From positions 93,453 through 157,452 of the forward strand of contig JBBHKE010003455.1 of the NCBI GenBank assembly GCA_037447655.1: DNA of 64,000 nucleotides, given 5' to 3'. The DNA comes from Zygnema cylindricum (lineage: Eukaryota > Streptophyta > Zygnematophyceae > Zygnematales > Zygnemataceae). Both the position numbers and the translations under genes were made by a program. Below the pieces are notes generated by a model, which was given only the letters and a program-made list of their open reading frames with translations, searched no databases and was not told the DNA's origin. Shown here piece after piece: positions 12,301 to 25,100 of the stretch (positions within the stretch are counted from its first letter, which is position 1; every line of letters begins with the position of its first letter).

Positions 12301-15300
12301 GATTATTTTTGTTGAAATGTATTGTCGGCAACAATGCTAATACTTAACAAGACAGGACAAATCCGCTGTTGTTAGTCGATAGTCAGCTATTATTTAACTA
12401 TGACGTAGAATATAAATTTTGTTTCCCATAAACGGTTGACATTATAGAGGTTGTAACGCACAGAAGAATGAAGTCTGTTTCCGAAGGTTTATTCTGTCTT
12501 GAGGTTCAGGTTTTCACTTTGATTCAGAAAGGTTTGAGCAGTAAAGAAGTTACAAGCTCGTCGCTCTGCCTCTTCCTTTTAAGGACACCTGCTGCAGTAG
12601 TTTCAGGTTCTTGTGTATCATTTGTGCAGCCCTTTTAGTTTCCCTTAGAGAAGCATGTGGGTTTTGTATCCATGGTGTGTTTCTAACAATTTTTTTTGGT
12701 TCTGTTTGAGTTTCTTCGTATGATAAGTTGATGCCTGGTATGCACGACTCTGTGTTCAACACGACCTGGACTATGTTTGTGTACTCCTACTGTGTTTCAT
12801 TGCAGCTCATCATAGGAAGATTCACAAGGTGGATGTTTATCACATTGCTATCACTAATGTGATTATTTTGTGGATTGTAAGCACCTTGCATTTATTCAAG
12901 TTACTCATAGTAACATGTGCAAATGTTTTTTGCATGAGCTCTCTATCATCACCGTTTGCACGCATCATTCTTTCACAATCTGCTCTTTGAACATGTTATT
13001 CCCGGCCTGGATTTTCAGGCAAGCCTATGAGCAAAAGCTTATTGCAGCTAAGAGCTGGCCGAAGAATGGAAGACCAGATACTGATGTACCAGGCAAAGAA
13101 GAATTTGATGAGATTGCCATGACGCTTGGTTGCCGGCTTCTGTCGTTGGATCAACGCCGTCCACGAAATCTTCTCACCCAGCTTGTTCGGCATCATACTG
13201 CTCAAGTCAGTATACCTTAGTAGACTCAGACATCTTCTGTTGCTTTTTCTCCTCTTTTCCTCCGTTCTTCCATAACATTTTGTGAAGCTTATATGCGGTA
13301 CACATGGACTGCAATTGTAGCAGACTTATAAGCATATTCGGTACGTGTCTTTCTTCTTTGGTCTTGACGCAGATAGCGTCGGTTTAATAGAATTTTAGAT
13401 GTCAGCCCTTTCTAAATTGTGCCAAAACAAATCTCTGCACTTAAAGAATTCATGTTGGTTTTTTTTTTTTTTTTCCCCATTTCCATTTACAATGATATCT
13501 GATTTTTGGGCCCCTTTGTTGACTGGGCTTCTCTCCTCCTTGTTGGGCAGATGCTCCTTTTCAAGCGTGGGTTTGCCAGACTGCAAGCCATGGAAGCAAC
13601 AATTCAGCGTGTAGTCCGTGAGAAGAACATCTCCAGGAAACTCATGTCATCCGAAGTAGACGACGATGAAGGTGATGATGAGGGGGAAGACATGGATGAT
13701 GAGGATGACGAAGAGGATAGGTCGAGTAGCACTACTAGCGAAGGTCTGTCAAGCCAGGTACGTGGAATTCTTGCAGAGTTCTCAAGGTGAGGTAGTAAGA
13801 AATTCATTGTCATGGCCCGGCCGCATCATATTACTGGAAGGACACTCTTCATATCCCTTCTTGGATTCGTTTTAGGAATTGTTGAAGGATCTGTTTTGCA
13901 TTTCTCAAATTTTCTTGCAAAAACCACATCTCATGTCTTTTCAGAATTCTCGCATTTGTTTACCACTGCGTATCCCTAAAGTCTTTGTGGAAACAGTCAT
14001 CACTGAGGCTATCCGGCAGGGCAGGGACTCAAAAAATTCAGTTGTTCTAACCTGTTCGGTTCATTCCGAGGATATGTTCCCATGTAGACGGTTGTGGTCC
14101 ACATGGTAGGCATAGGGTCTGATATGAGAAACACATTTGGAACCAGACACATTTAAACCAGAAAACAATTAAATAAGATTTGGAGGATGTTTGACAGGGT
14201 CAAGTGGGTTCCCGGGCTGAGAGCGGGGAGTTGTCAAATGATCCTGGAGGCACTCCAATGTTGGGAGAGGTAACACCCATTTCGGCCCTTGTCACACCCA
14301 GTTATCTGGTCATCAATGTTGGATAAATGTGTTTGAAGTCATATTTCACTCCAGTTTTCAAACACCAGTTGGTATATTTTTTATGAGTCTCTAGTGATGT
14401 CACATTCACCTTACTTACAAGCTCTGTTCAAATGAGGAGGCGAACATTAAGATCTTTAACGCTGCATATGACAAATGGGTCGGCCATATAACAAGTTTTC
14501 AGTTGAAAGTGGAATACTTGGGAGTTTGTTTTCCAATATTTGAACATTTGGGGTCCAACAAGTTAAAATTAATATTCCAACATTAGAACCTTCGTGATCA
14601 TTCGGAGTTTATAGTTCATTCGCCTATAACCTGACGAATGCTGTGAGCCTATCATGTTGCTGGTGGTAAATTGCAGCTGAAGGAATTACCCAAGGAGTTG
14701 CCAGTAGAATGGAGCTCGTTATTGTCCAGCCTGGATCAGACCCTCAAAGGAATTGGTGCCGAAACGATGGATGTTGGAGATGCTGTTTTTGCTATGAATG
14801 CCGTTCTTTCCGCAGCTGCGCATTCTGGGAAGGATGCAAATGTTTTGCGGAAATTTCGAGGTCTTCATGGAAGTTATTCTGCTCCATTGTCCGCTGATGG
14901 AATTGCATTAAGCAGACATAAAAGTGGTAAAATAGGAGACAATGTTTTTCAACCAAGTACAGCTGATTTAGCTCGTCGACTCCCTCCAGGATATGGGGCC
15001 GATCCTATTGGTACTGCAGCTTACCATGTCACTCTCCCGCCTTCCACTCCACCACGAAGTGCCACGTTACCTCCTGGCTCGAGCTCTCAACCGCCTTCTA
15101 GTCAGAATGTAGGTTTACGTCCATTCAACGTTTGGCCTACCCCAGTGAGTCTGTCTGGACCATTACCCCAACCAAGATCGCTGGATTCCTTTGCACAAAC
15201 ACCTGCGCGACCACCCACATCCACTCCAAACCTCCAGGGGGCTCCTGTTCCCTCTGTTCCTAGGGCTTATGTGAGCAGATCGGGACCTATACTTAATTCT

Positions 15301-17927
15301 GTAGCCAAACAACCTCGTGTTAGTCCCATCCATATTCCTCCATTTGCCATGCATATGTCAGGACCCCTACCTAGTCCTTCTGCAGTTGAAAAAGCTGCAG
15401 CAAATCAGCCTAGAAGTTTTGCTTTTGGACAATCTCAGTCCATGCACATACATCACAGCAGTCCACAATGGCCCACCAATATCAACGCTGGGGAAAGTAG
15501 TGAAAACCAGAAGAGGTCTCGCCCTCGTTATTACAGCGGACCGATTGATGCATCGAATTTTGGTCGATCACTGTCTTCTAATCCCAATAATGCACGCCGT
15601 GCAGAATCGCTTTACAAGTCAGGTCCTATTGGGAGGTCTCCCTTAAGTGGTCTCCTTTCCCCATCTTCTTCTCCTCCCCATATTGCAGAACTCTACAGGC
15701 TACCACCACCACCTTTAAATTCCTCACCTCCTGTAGCTTCCATTTCCTCTCCTTCCACTGTGTCTCACGCTCCAAATGTCGCCCCACTGAAGAGTTCTTC
15801 TCCTATGGCTTCACCTCTTCCACTTCCAATTCCCAGTGAGACAAGGAGTTCTTCTTCCTCCTCCGCAGCTCCTTTGGTGAGCAAGTCTGTCGGTCGCTCA
15901 TTTGGAGCATCTAAAAAACCGTCTGTCCCAACCATTCTTTCAGAAGGCAGCGAAGAAGGGGAGTCGCCGGGGAAAAGCAGCTCACCGGTGAGTGTCTCCT
16001 CTACTCTCTCATACACAGGAACCACCTGTTGATCCTTTGTTCATTTTTTTCTTGGTTTATACGTTTTTATAGCGAATGTCTTTTACCCTTTGCTTCAATT
16101 TCATTGTTCACCAGTAATTCACTGTTCCAACTCAAGAGCTAGATTGGCAGTGTTTATCGACATTTGTTTAGCAATTGTTGAAGCGATGTGACTTGGTTCA
16201 GTGAAGAAACTTCTCAGTCTGTCGGAATGGATGGCGATCATCGATTTTTGCATGCACTATTTCTGTCGTTGTTTAACATAATGCAATCAGTCGTTGACCT
16301 TTCAATCTTGAGCAAATGTCAGGATAGCACTGTGATCGAGAGCTGAGTCGCTTGACCAATCTTGAACTAACGTTAATGTCGTCACAGAACTTTTTTGCTG
16401 CCTTGTAGAATTATCATATATGGGTTGCTAAACACCCTCAAGCATGAATGTATCTTTTATTTGGATTGTTGGGCTAATGCAGAGCTCTGATGATATTGTC
16501 GTAAGCCAGGTGCCTTCAATGCACTGTTCACCACTATAAAGAGCCCATGTTATTTGTGAGCAAATCTTTCAATGTTTTTTAAGCTTAATTAGCGGAATCT
16601 GTTTGAGAATAGATGTGAGTCAGTGTGATGTGCACCATATATTGGAAAATTGTGCCGGCATCAGTGTGGATCACTACTTTTTAATCCAACCCCCACTGTT
16701 AGGGGCGAATGAGGTAGCTTACTAGCTCATTCATTGATTTCTTGTTCATCGATTTGTGTTTATTCCTTTTGCAGCGCCTCTATCGAAGCCTGTCCTTATC
16801 TTCCACAGAGAGTGGGGCATCAACAATAGCTCCTTTGCGAAGTGAAGAGTTTTCCTCCTACGCCCGTGCTTTAGACAGACAAGGCTTAGCAAGCTCACGG
16901 TCGACAACAGGTCGTTCAATTAGCTTTTCTGCACCAGTTCCACCGCTTGTCGGGGATGAGAAAAGCACTTTACAAGGTGAGTTGTCTTCTCTTTGAAAGG
17001 TGCTGCATCGTTTAAGATTCATCTCTTTTGTAACCTGTCTCCTACTTTCTTTCAAGAGTAAAGAGTAATCTTTTTCTGAACGCTGTCTCCTTTCATTTCC
17101 TCTCTTCAGCTGTCCCCTTCCCCTTTTTTAGCAGAAGGCACCAGCGATATTGTTGATGTGAAGCTAGCCAGAAAGTTGTGATGTCCCAACTAAAATTTTT
17201 CTTGTTAGGAAAACTTCGTTGTCAGGAATATTTTATTGGTGTGTGTAGGGTGTTTATATTCTACGATAAGGAGAAAAGGTCATCGCGGCTTAGGTATTTG
17301 TGTTGAGCTACACACTTTTTCATGTCCACTTTTAATAGGATAGGATTTTAACCTCAATAAGGTTCCTTGCATTTTCTGTTCATTCAATTTCCGCCCGGAA
17401 CCCTTGTAAGCATGCCCCATGTCCATGGAAGCCGAATTGTAACAGCTGTAAAGGCAATAATTTTTATTTCTAACTTCTTTTATGTTGAAGACTGTTATGG
17501 CCCGTGCAAAAACAAATATAATGATACAGTCCACTGAGCTATTCTCTAAGATTGACAAGCTTTTTGCTTTCTTACTTTCAAGTTAAAGACTGTTACAGAC
17601 TGTGCAAAATAAATGCAACAATACGGTTCACTGAACTGTTTAAAGGATGGGGTTTTGGGTTTTGGGTTATCAGCTCTGGGTAGCAAAGAGCGAGAACAAT
17701 TGCTCGCTCAAGTGAGTCGTGACGATTTTCAATGGCGATGTTTAGAGGACGACAGACCAAACAGTGTCCCGACGGTCCCTTTGTGGCGAGGAATTCCTCC
17801 TCCAGCAAAAGAAGCCTTTCTTAAAGCTCTTGCTTCGGCTGTACTCACGAGGCGATCATCCGATGGACAGACACCATTAACTACTACTACTACTCACGAG
17901 GTTGTCACGAAATCGAGCGGCAATTAA
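9316..17927 (+). CDS. BAR-domain, Pro/Ser-rich protein of the At2g33490 type, ten exons
   Basis: Exons are 9316-9507, 9993-10065, 10536-10672, 10929-10997, 11202-11230, 13019-13205, 13551-13757, 14677-15987, 16775-16976 and 17674-17927. All junctions are in phase, giving 886 residues. Residues 65-260 are helical and match the plant BAR/AH-like family annotated in Arabidopsis as hydroxyproline-rich glycoproteins (At2g33490, At3g26910). Landmarks are QIMRTKYAGLLKVAAKM, TPTENLLKDLEQVE and the family signature LLTQLVRHHTAQ at the end of exon 6. Then come an acidic run (about residues 268-290) and a long Pro/Ser-rich region with five SGP(I/L) motifs, a family hallmark. BAR domains bind and bend membranes, so a cytosolic trafficking or endocytic role is inferred; the 'glycoprotein' label is probably misleading because no signal peptide is seen. 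The protein is longer than the roughly 620-residue Arabidopsis member. Exon 10 is the least certain exon. Confidence 0.85.
9514..9655. repeat. CT/C-rich tract directly after the BAR exon 1 donor
   Basis: A pyrimidine tract on the sense strand begins within about six bases of the GTAAGT donor at 9508. It is intronic: reading into it gives only a Ser/Leu/Pro repeat. Confidence 0.85.
11231..13018. other. Long intron 5 of the BAR gene
   Basis: This is the longest intron of the gene (about 1.8 kb), after the 29-base exon at 11202-11230. I see no nested gene, RNA or recognisable repeat in it. Confidence 0.6.
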
Positions 17928-19316
17928 GGGCAATTAATGTTAACTGACTGGTTCGTTTTTAGTTGTTAGGTTGATATGATGAGGCTGGTTTTTCTTTATC
18001 TTTTTTTTTTCCCCTGCGGATTGCAACGGGTATATTGTATGGAATAATGAGGGTGCTGGCCCGGTGGATGACGATGAGGATTTGAACATCACGTGGAGAA
18101 GCCCTCTGACCGAGCGAATGGGAGAGAAGGTATAGTCCAATAATAGACTGATTTTTAAAATATCCTCGTACTTGTAAGCATGGGACATACTCAGGGAAAA
18201 GTGATATAAGTAGTATGCTACTAGTTGCCTGGAGCACCTGCACCCTTTTTTTTTTTGCTTAGAAAGGCAAGTGGGAAGTATGTGTTGTAGGTCGTGAGTC
18301 GAGGGAAAGTGTAAAAGGCACCAAGGGCTTAAACTGATACGACTACCAGTGGTCTAAAAAAGTGGTATAGAGCTGGTGTACAAAGAAACAGAGTTTTGTT
18401 CTCGATGTGCCTTCCTTTCGGTCGTTCTATCGTTGTGTCGATGATTATGGCCAAGTAAATTTTTCCGAGTCGTGATTTTTCTTAGTGTAAACAATTTGGC
18501 TCGATTGTAAAGGAAGGGACCACGTGTTGGTTCGTCTTGTTCGTCTGTTATGGGTTTATGTTTGTTCGTCTTTTTCTTTGGTGTCGGCCCTAGTTTCTAT
18601 GGATGTATTGGCGATGATATCACCATCTTTGTGAGGGTAATAGTTTTAATGACTAATGATTGGTGGTCACAAGGGTGAAATTCTCACTTGTCTGTCTTTG
18701 TCGATGTTGTTGTTCAGTCGAAGTTTGTGACCGAAGCATGAGTTGGGTTCTCCTCTAGTGTTCACAGACTGGCCAATGATAATTGTAGGTGATTAACTTT
18801 TTGGCTCAGTTGTTTGGTCATTTTTTGTATGTGTTTGTGTTTTTTTTTTTCTGTTGGCCTTGCAAAAGCATTGTTATCCGGCCAATAAGAGTAGTTATGT
18901 TTGAGGTAACCTCATAAACGACAAGGTAAAAACACTTGGAGACACTGTGAACACGTGTGCTTGACCTCAGCTGCTAGTAGTCGGTGTTGTATACTTGTGA
19001 TTATGACATGAAATTGTCTATGCACAGCAAAGTTACGGCAAACAAGTGGTAGCCGAAAAAGTAGTGCTGAACTGATTAATGTTCTTAGTCGACAACAGTT
19101 CAAAAAGATGGAACTGTTCAATTGCTGGATGACTTCCAGGTGCTTCAATAAAGAAAGGAAACACCCAAGCCATTTGTAGAAATATGTACTGTTATATAGC
19201 CGTGCATGGAAAATACATGTTTGTTGACCCCACTTCTAATGTCCTTGCATGTTTGCCGCTCAAAAGTTACTTAAAAAGCGAAATGATAATTAGTTGACCG
19301 GCAAATGTCATTTCAT
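17928..19316. other. Intergenic region with one exon-like block
   Basis: Downstream of the BAR gene stop. The only coding-like stretch is about 18015-18132: it is open, reads DCNGYIVWNNEGAG and later ITWRSPLTERMGEK, and ends at AAG|GTATAG. No good acceptor or partner exon was found, so it is not called as a gene. The remainder shows nothing recognisable. Confidence 0.5.
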
Positions 19317-19829
19317 ATTGCTGCATTCACACCGGAAATGGATGATGAATGAGATGAGGAAACGAATGTCCTTTTGTTTTGTTTGGACGTGAAACGCCCT
19401 TGACGTCATCTCACGTCAACTAAAACGTCGCGATGTGAATCATGATGCCGTACGATTAAGTGCCTAATGATTCAAATCCCTCCGTACCAAACCATCGTAC
19501 ATCGTAAAATTTCGTAACAGTACGGATTCAATCATTCGGGATGCGAATTCATGTTTTTTCAAAGTCGGATTTCTGAATTCCGAAAAGGGTCTCCGAAAAA
19601 AAGGATGACTTACCACAGTTGTCAAGTTTTGACGCAATTGACCATATGTTTTGTCCGTCGCTACGCTCCAAATCGTATATTTTGTCTGTCGTTACGCTCC
19701 AAAAAGGTTGACAGCGAAGCAGTCAGTCAGTTTGGCGCCTCTGTTTTTGTTTTTTTGAGAAATGAATGATACAGGATCATTCATTTTATCATCTCATTCA
19801 TCATCCATTTCCAGTGTGAATGCAACAAT
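19317..19829. mobile_element. MITE-like DNA element, about 513 bp, with roughly 50-bp terminal inverted repeats
   Basis: The left end (19317-19368), containing TGCATTCACACCGGAAATGG, is matched in inverse orientation by the right end (19778-19829) with a few mismatches. The interior has no transposase and carries a direct repeat at about 19643-19703 (TGTCCGTCGCTACGCTCC twice). Small size, long inverted ends and lack of coding capacity fit a non-autonomous DNA transposon. A clean target-site duplication could not be fixed, so the superfamily is open. Confidence 0.75.
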
Positions 19830-19939
19830 TATCATCGCAACACACTTCTACTCATCTTCACACTTGTAATGGAATCAAATCGCGATCTGATTATAACCGA
19901 AATAACACCCTATCGACGAATAGAAAGCAAAGATTGTAC

Positions 19940-21018
19940 TCGTGAAACGTCTTCGAAATTTTTTGAACGAAGGTGAGTACTCGGTATTTTTTTCCATGCT
20001 CGTCACGCGTATGTACGTACAAAAATGACAAGCATGTACGGAAAAAAATTCATTGGGGTCTCGGATCTCCACTTTCATCCATGGGTTCTTTTCAAAAATT
20101 TACAACGGCCTCGTATCTCCCCATATTTTCCATTCCAAAGCTCCTCTTTCTCTCATCTCTAGATGAAATGCATCAATAATAGCATCAAATGAAAGATATA
20201 TTTTTTTCCTTTTTTTTTAATATTTTTGGTCTCATTTTGATGGCATATAGAATGATAAATGGTAAGAAGATGAAATCAGGAAGCCATGACCGAAAGTTTA
20301 CGTGTTGATGACGTCATAAGGTAGCATGACTTCGCAAGGCAGCATGACTTTGCAATGTCACAAAACCTTAAACATCTATAATGTCACAAAAACCTCGATA
20401 TCTACAACCGTTGCCGGTTTTGTAAACGTCACTAATTTTAGGAAGTTTCCTAGTCTTCTACATTTCGTTTCGTACTATCGGAGGCTGTCGCACATTTTGT
20501 AGACGTCTACAACTGTCACATATTTGAAGAAATGAAGGCGCAAGTAATGATTGACATAGGAACACTTTGAAAAAACACTGTAAAACCTGCGCTAAAATCC
20601 AAATTAACGTTTCAAAGTTTCGGTTACATGGGAACACGCCCTAACGGCATCTCAAGTGGTCATTCGAAGGCCTTTTTCAATGATTGAGCAGTTTATGGTC
20701 ATAGAATCTGAACATATTTTGATCAGAACGGTCATAGTTTGTCAAATTATTGAAAACGGTGTTTAAACGACTCCTCATGGCCCCTTGATGGACGAGCGGG
20801 TGAAAAGACGTACGTTTTGCAAGGCTATGATCCGCAAAAATAGAGATGCAAAAGACCAAAATCTCAATTATTGGGATTGCCACACGCGGACCTGAATTGT
20901 TTGGCGTGTTAGCTTAAATACTTTACCAAAAACCAACTAACAGTAAGGATGCACACCCATGCAACCGTGAATAATTTAACAAAAACCAAAGAACAGTAAG
21001 GATACACACCCATGCAAC
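19940..21018. repeat. Dispersed repeat, left copy, ending in a minisatellite
   Basis: This block is homologous, in the same orientation, to 39700-40590. Shared landmarks in order are GGACCTCCACTTTCATTCAT-like text (about 20060), GTCTACAACTGTCGC-like text (about 20400), CAAAGTTTCGGTTACATGGG (about 20612) and the minisatellite unit ACACACCCATGCAACCGTG (20950-21018). The copia array at 21019 interrupts the minisatellite, whose next half-unit is found after 32939. There is no coding capacity, and the nature of the parent element is unknown. Confidence 0.75.
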
Positions 21019-22131
21019 TGTTGAAAAAGGGTATTTTATAGTCTATCTCCTTAGTCAGTCCATGGTTATATTATAGTTCTCATACTTGTCGTAGTCACTG
21101 AGAACTTGCAGGCAGCCATGGCTGCCTCAGGCAAATGAGAAGACAGCAAAGATAGAGCTTGTGCAAAAGATATTTCTACGAAGAACAAGAATTGATCATG
21201 TGACCTCCGGAAACAGACGTACGAAACATTGGTACGAATATCCGATACGTCTTGAGGAATCGATGCAATTGCTTTGTTTCATACGTATTTAACAGATGAC
21301 GCAGCGAAATAAATCATTTAACGGCTAACGAAACCAAACCAACATAGGAAGGACAGTATAGTACGAAGTACCTATACCGCACGAAATAAATGAAACGACA
21401 TTTAATTTCATATGACGAAATTAAATACCATCCGTGATTGACGACTCGCAAAAGAGCTAGGATTTTCAACAGTCAACATGGGTCGAGACCCTTGAAATTC
21501 AAACGGTCAACACGTTAAAGAATTTCAATGGTTGACATTTTTCGGCGCGCCGTCAGCATAGGACGGCCGATATTTATTACCGAATAACAAATGGACGGCA
21601 CGCGTAAGTGCTAGAATGCTGGAGAGAATATTTGACCGTACTTCTTTAATAAAGAGGAAAATAACACGTGGCATCGTCCTATAGGATGCCGATAAAGAAA
21701 AAGACAGAATGACGTTGACTTGTATGCCACGTGGTAGACCGAGAGTGGTGCCGAATATTTCCGTTCATAAAGTACAGCGGCTACCGTACTTTGTATGTAC
21801 ATAAGCGTATGATGTTTTGATTGGTCTAGAGTAGTTAAGAGTAGATTCTTAGTACTTAGACAATTTTTTTGAAAGTCCTCACTCTCAGAGGCAATCTGTA
21901 TAAATATGCTGTCTTTAAACAACCATAACTTAATGCTCAGGTGAGCAAATACAGTGATTCTTTTTGCTGCCGGGTCAAGGGAGTCAAGGCTACACAAAAA
22001 GTGTAGTCCACTAGAGTTTTTGCGTGAAAGGGTGGCACTTATTCTTTGCCAAAGTCAAAAGTGCAAATATTATCGTAGAGGCTTCATATAAGCTGGACAT
22101 TCTGTGTACCAATGGAGGTCACAAAATAACA
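21019..22131 (+). repeat. LTR-A, 5' LTR of E1 (about 1,113 bp)
   Basis: It begins TGTTGAAAAAGG and ends ATAACA, directly before the primer site. A likely TATA box (TATAAATA) is at 21899-21906. About 50 bases on is a block shared by all five LTRs (CATAACTTAATGCTCAGG), followed here by GTGAGC. It also holds the palindrome GGCAGCCATGGCTGCC at 21111-21126. Confidence 0.85.
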
Positions 22132-25100
22132 GGTTACGGGCCCACCCTTTAGGGTGCCCATTTTCAATGGAACAGGGTTCATTTATTGGGAAACCATGAT
22201 GAGGGGTGCAATGTTTGAAAACGGCTATAGGCATTGTGAGTGGTCGTGTGCGTCGGCCATCCGCAAAATTGGGAGTTCCACCAAGGTTGGAGTATCTCGA
22301 TTCAGGGGAGGATCTGCGAGAGCAGAGATAGTAGAGGATGTCGGAGAAAGCATCGTGTCGAACACAGGGAAGGAGAAGGGGAAGGAGAAACTCACACCGA
22401 TGGCTAATAGATTTGTTTTGGAAGTAGACGTTCAAAAAACAGAGGCAAATGACAGTGAAATATGGGATTTCAACAATACCATGGCGACTCATTTTATTCT
22501 CGGGCGTCTTACTCAAGCAGCGGCTACACCTCATCTTCATGTGTATAGGGCGGACGAGTTGTGGGAGGCTCTTGTCAACATTTACAAGAGCGGTACGATT
22601 CAGCAGCAGAAGTTAGCAGATCAAAAGGTACAGGAATATGTGTACAAAAGGGGAAAGATGTTAGACTTTTGCAATGACTTGGTCGGGTTATTTATGGAGT
22701 TGGAGAGTGCAGGAAAAGGGGAGACAGAGAAAGAGAAGGTGAATACTTTGTTAATTAAACTCCCATATGATTATGAAAACATTGTCAATAGGGTTCAGGA
22801 TTTGCCAGATCATTGATGGATTTGGAACTCCGTTGTAGGGATGATTTTGGTTCGGGAAAGCACAATGGAAATACGTAGAGGAGGAAAGAGTGTTAAGGCT
22901 TCGGCTACTGGAACTAATTGGGGGGAAAAGGAATCCAAGAAACCTTATAAAAACTTTGGTGGAGGAGGAAGAGGAAACCATGACGGATGTGGATCAAGGC
23001 CTCTGAAGGGGCTTTGTCACTTTTGTAAGAAGCCAAAGCACTACATGGCAGAGTGTACTATACTGACACAGTTGAGATTGAAGGAGGAACAGATCAGAAA
23101 ACCAACCGCAAGGAAAAAGAATACATTTGTGGCAACACAAGTCATGGGAGAGGATTCCAATGAGGACGATGAAGAACTTTTCCTCAAAGTGGAGTTGGAG
23201 GTGAAAGGTGAGCAGGAGATTTCAAGGAGGCAAAATTGTGCTTTCGGTGGAGTAAAAGAAGCCCCTGAAGAAGGATGGATTATAGATTCAGGAGCCACTA
23301 TGCACATGTGTAGAGAAAAACCATTGTTTACCAAAATGAGAAAGATCCCCACTATAGAGATACTGTATGGGGATGGGAGAATAGTGACAACTAATTCAGT
23401 GGGATCAATGGATCTGAGAGTCTTAGTTGATGGTAAGACATCTATAGTCACTTTCTCTGATGTTCTTTTTATTCCGGAGTAGAACAAGAATCTTATCTGT
23501 ACGTCGATCTTAGATGATAAAGGTTTTGAGACTACTACTAAGAAAGGAGTCTTTGTTGCTATTTATGAGAATGAAATGCACTTCACAGCCGAAAAGGGTA
23601 GCTAGGGAATGTTTAGGCTGAATTTGAGTAATGCAAAGACGGGAGTTTACTATGTTGGTGTAAGTGATTTGACGATGAGGCATAAAAGATTGGGACATGT
23701 AGGTTTAGATAGATTGGAGGAAATGAAGAAAATGGGTGTAGTTGAGAGAATACATTTTGGAGATAATGAGACTTTGGATGATTGCAATGGATGTGCTCAA
23801 AGAAAGGCCCACATATTGCCTTTTCCAAAAACCGCAACATATAAGGGTGAAAAGGTCTTAGATCTAGTTCATACTGATATATGGGGACAAGCCAAAGTGC
23901 CATCAGTTAGAGGGAAAAGATTTATGCTTGCTATCACTGATGATTGGTCTAGATACTCTAGAGTATACTTCTTGAAAAACAAATCTAAGGCTTCGGCTTG
24001 TTTTAAGGAGTATAAAGCATGGAGTGAAAAGCTTCATGAGACACCTATAAAGAGAGTGAGGAGTAATAATGGGGGGGAATACACTTCTAATGAGTTTGAG
24101 GATTATTTGAAAGAGGAAGGGGTTGAACACCAAAAGACTGTCCCAAAGAACCCATAACAAAACGATGTAGCTGAGGGACTAAATCAGACATTAAGTGATA
24201 GTGCCCGTAGTATGTTGACAGATAAACAGATAAGAAAAAGTTTTTGGGCAGAAGCTATGAACTGTGTTAACTATCTCAAAAAAAGAGTCCTTACCTCAGG
24301 GGTAAAAGGACAAACACCTTATGAAAGATGGACTAGGAGAAAACCCAATTTTCACACTTAAAGGTGTTCGGAAGTCAAGTGTTTAGTCTAAACACAGAAA
24401 AATCTGATTGGTAGTTAGATGCAAAGGGAAAGCCGGGATATTTACTTGGGTATGATGAAATATAAAAGGATATAGAGTTTATGATCTCAGAAGAGAAGAC
24501 ATAATTCTAGTAAAACACTTAGTAGTTATTAATGAAGGAAGGTCCATATATCCCTTTAAGTACACTAAACCGGTTAGAGTTAGAATTGGATCAGAAAATA
24601 AGTTAGATTCGTATTCTTCTAGCCAAACTCAGGTTCAGCCTGACCTTACAGAGGAAGAAAAAAACTGATTGAGAGTGACCCACTCTTGGAGTCAAAGCTT
24701 TCGTTTCAAATCGAGGAAGAAAACGAGGAAAGATCAAAAATAGAAGATGAATGTCCAGAAATGGACTCCACAGATAGGTGAGAGGTTGAAGTTTTTCGGA
24801 GATATCTAAGATTACCCTCCATTCCAGCGTCAATGTTTAAAGGAGGAAAGAGAAGTAGCAAGAGACTTCAAGAGACACAAGTAAACAAAAAGGTAACCAA
24901 GCAGTCACATTTGAGCGAACCCCCGACTTACTCGGAAGCAATTAATAGTATGGAACGTTGTGGATGAATGACAGCTACTAATGATGAGATGACTTCGATT
25001 ATGGAAGCAAACACATGGGAGTTGGAAGATTGTCCTCCGGACAAAAAGCTGATAGGATGTAAGTGAGTATTTAAGTTGAAACTCAATCCGGATAACACTA

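Noticed and set aside
17641-17670. GGGTTTTGGGTTTTGGG as a telomere-like repeat
   Set aside because: Only two units, and they do not match the plant telomere unit.
17977-18087. Small frame starting MMRLVFLYLFFFPL, like a signal peptide
   Set aside because: The hydrophobic run comes from a T tract, and the frame is only about 37 codons long.
21611-22540. Minus-strand frames of 128 and 156 residues in LTR-A and gag
   Set aside because: They are shadows of the LTR and of the copia gag on the plus strand.
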